Below, piece by piece: positions 62,521 through 64,000 of a stretch of 64,000 nucleotides of DNA. Each line of letters starts with the position of its first letter. Within the stretch, counting starts at the first letter, position 1. The stretch covers positions 5,270,501-5,334,500 of the forward strand of contig NZ_CP081903.1 in NCBI RefSeq assembly GCF_020091405.1. Direction: 5' to 3'. The notes beneath the pieces were generated by a model that searched no databases, was not told the DNA's origin, and saw only the letters and a program-made list of their open reading frames with translations. Origin of the DNA: Bacteroides cellulosilyticus (lineage in GTDB: Bacteria > Bacteroidota > Bacteroidia > Bacteroidales > Bacteroidaceae). A program made the translations under genes and the position numbers.

Positions 62521-63876
62521 TCAGAATAAAACCGGATCTCCCGGGGCCGGTTCAAACAGTCCCATGAATCCTGTTTCGCCCCAATATAAATGCGTATAAC
62601 TTGCAATCAGATTCTTATAGTGATAGACCGGTGTATTCACCGGCTGTCCCTTGGCATTATATACCTGTGCTGCCGAGATTAGTTCCTCATCCGATTCAAT
62701 GACCTGTGAGTAATGGAACTCATGCCCACGTATCTTCATACCTCTCAATTCAAAGCTCCTATATCCCAGTGACAGACGCATATCACCCTTAAATGCGGAT
62801 ACCTTGACGGGCAGTACATCCGCCATATTGTACTCCATACGGGTATCAGTACCTGTTATCAAAACGGATGTAAGATACATCATCCCCCCACACTCTGCCA
62901 GTGTATATCCACCTCGCTCTATATAGTCTTTGATGGAGTTCATCACATTCTTTGCCGCACTCAGTTGCCTGGCACGGTTCTCCGGATAGCCTCCGGGCAG
63001 GTAGAGCACATCCACATTATCCGGTAACACCACGCTATTATCCTCCGGATCAAAATAAGTAACTTTCCCCAACCAATTCAACCACTCCAGATGTTCTGCA
63101 TAAATAAATGAAAAACTCTCCTTATTGCGGGCAATCCATATATTCATATTGGCAAGCGGTCTCTTTCTTCTCTCCGGTTTATCAGGAATATTCACACTCC
63201 GTCTTGTCATCTCCAGCAATAACTCAATGTCCAGTTGATGTTCCAATTCTTTCATCATTGTTTTGGTGATACTTCCTTTCCCTTTCCGACTAAAATCCAA
63301 TCCCAAATGACGACTTTCTTCTTTCAGCACATCATACTTCCGCAAACATCCGAAACAAAGAATATTCAGATCTTCGCAGATTTCACGCAGCATCTCTTCA
63401 TGTCGGTCACCGCCCACCTGGTTGAAAATGACACCTGCCACCTCCACCTGCGGATCAAAATCCATATACCCTTTTATCATTGCCGCCAATGAATAGGCCG
63501 CCGATTTAGCATTTACCACCAGCACCACGGGCAGATGAAGTACCTTTGCTATTTCTGCCGACGAGCCTTTACTACGGTCATATCCGTCAAATATTCCCAT
63601 CATACCTTCTATAATACAGACATCCGCATCTACTGCGTGATGATTGTATACCTTACGTACATGATGCCCGGAAGCCATAAAAAGATCCAGATTATAAGAC
63701 GGAAGTCCGCAGGCTTGTTCATGATACTTCGTGTCAATATAATCCGGCCCGCACTTATAGGGCTGCACACGTAGCTTTTTCTGCGTCAATAACGTCATCA
63801 GCAATCGGCTGACAGTGGTTTTTCCAGTGCCCGAAGTAGGCGCCGCTATCAGAAATTGGGGAATATTTCTTATCAT
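62521..63876 (-). CDS. cbiA: Cobyrinate a,c-diamide synthase
   Basis: A 451-aa amidotransferase from ATG 63876 (MIRNIPQFLIAAPTSGTGKTT). The frame can be extended to a TTG at 63900, but the -7 box TACCTTTG (63905-63898, minus strand) overlaps that position, so the shorter start is better. It has the P-loop APTSGTGKTTVSRLL, YKCGPDYIDTKYHEQ, CIIEGMMGIFDG and a C-terminal glutaminase with YTLAECGGMMYL (Cys) and the final His region. It amidates the a and c side chains of cobyrinate. Confidence 0.93.
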   Translation of the reverse strand: MIRNIPQFLIAAPTSGTGKTTVSRLLMTLLTQKKLRVQPYKCGPDYIDTKYHEQACGLPSYNLDLFMASGHHVRKVYNHHAVDADVCIIEGMMGIFDGYDRSKGSSAEIAKVLHLPVVLVVNAKSAAYSLAAMIKGYMDFDPQVEVAGVIFNQVGGDRHEEMLREICEDLNILCFGCLRKYDVLKEESRHLGLDFSRKGKGSITKTMMKELEHQLDIELLLEMTRRSVNIPDKPERRKRPLANMNIWIARNKESFSFIYAEHLEWLNWLGKVTYFDPEDNSVVLPDNVDVLYLPGGYPENRARQLSAAKNVMNSIKDYIERGGYTLAECGGMMYLTSVLITGTDTRMEYNMADVLPVKVSAFKGDMRLSLGYRSFELRGMKIRGHEFHYSQVIESDEELISAAQVYNAKGQPVNTPVYHYKNLIASYTHLYWGETGFMGLFEPAPGDPVLF

Positions 63877-63958
63877 ACCGCACAGATTTATTTCCCGCAA
63901 AGGTAGTATATATTCCCTAAAACTCTTACCTTAGCTGCCCAAATAAAAGTAAATTACT

Positions 63959-64000
63959 ATGATTACTGAAGAACTCAAGAAATTATATTGTACGTATACC
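63959..64000 (+). CDS. Start of an unidentified gene (partial)
   Basis: The last 42 bases read MITEELKKLYCTYT in frame from ATG 63959 with no stop before the edge. It is divergent from the cobyrinate diamide synthase gene. A family cannot be assigned from 14 residues. Confidence 0.4.
   Translation, partial: MITEELKKLYCTYT

Overview
The window reads as a chromosomal segment of a gut Bacteroides or close relative. The evidence is the Bacteroidetes-type promoter signature (TTTG, 19-21 bases, TAnnTTTG), a capsule locus headed by upxY and upxZ, BT4734/VirE, DUF4248 and 'smalltalk' genes, DUF4301, an archaeal-type ProS, FtsX/MacB permeases ending in the usual 'ENPV.SIKSE', and lipoproteins and TlpA-like proteins typical of the phylum. 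No plasmid origin, CRISPR array, rRNA or intact insertion sequence was seen.

Region 1 (1-17731, minus strand) is one long capsular polysaccharide operon. Transcription order is upxY, upxZ, wzx flippase, a DegT aminotransferase, an ATP-grasp ligase, a second PLP-fold protein, a GNAT acetyltransferase, a WecF-like glycosyltransferase, a wzy polymerase, UDP-glucose dehydrogenase, a 51-codon glycosyltransferase stump, a GT4 glycosyltransferase, a hexapeptide acyltransferase, an acyl carrier protein, an SDR reductase, a KAS III synthase, and capE, capF and capG for UDP-N-acetyl-L-fucosamine. capG runs off the left edge. Upstream of upxY lies a 223-bp invertible promoter bounded by perfect 23-bp inverted repeats. 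In this assembly its only consensus promoter points away from the operon, so the capsule is in the predicted OFF state.

Region 2 (17732-22234) holds a large nested palindrome and a small accessory module: an unknown 114-aa protein, a VirE-type primase/helicase, DUF4248, an HU-like protein and a 31-aa smalltalk protein. A HEPN-MNT pair (22252-22970) follows.

Region 3 (23101-43642) is mostly housekeeping: DUF4301, a RelA-type (p)ppGpp synthetase with a degenerate hydrolase domain, DgkA, MFS, PanB, a TlpA-like protein, a HAD phosphatase and a MATE pump. It also has an ABC operon of one ATPase and three tandem FtsX/MacB permeases, preceded by a sigma-54-like promoter and two phased palindromic operators. 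A metallophosphoesterase lipoprotein, a predicted beta-barrel and a HicB-like protein complete it.

Region 4 (43803-64000) has proS, tRNA-Gly(CCC) and a cobalamin lower-ligand and salvage set (cobU, cobT, cobS, cobC on plus; cbiB, cobD, cobyric acid synthase, adenosyltransferase and cobyrinate diamide synthase on minus). Two other units are inserted in it: a tandem sensor-kinase pair, one with a dead catalytic domain, and a TolC-HlyD-double ABC-2 permease efflux operon. No cobalamin riboswitch was recognised. Several intergenic spaces carry long hairpin repeats; one hairpin lies inside the ABC-2 permease gene.
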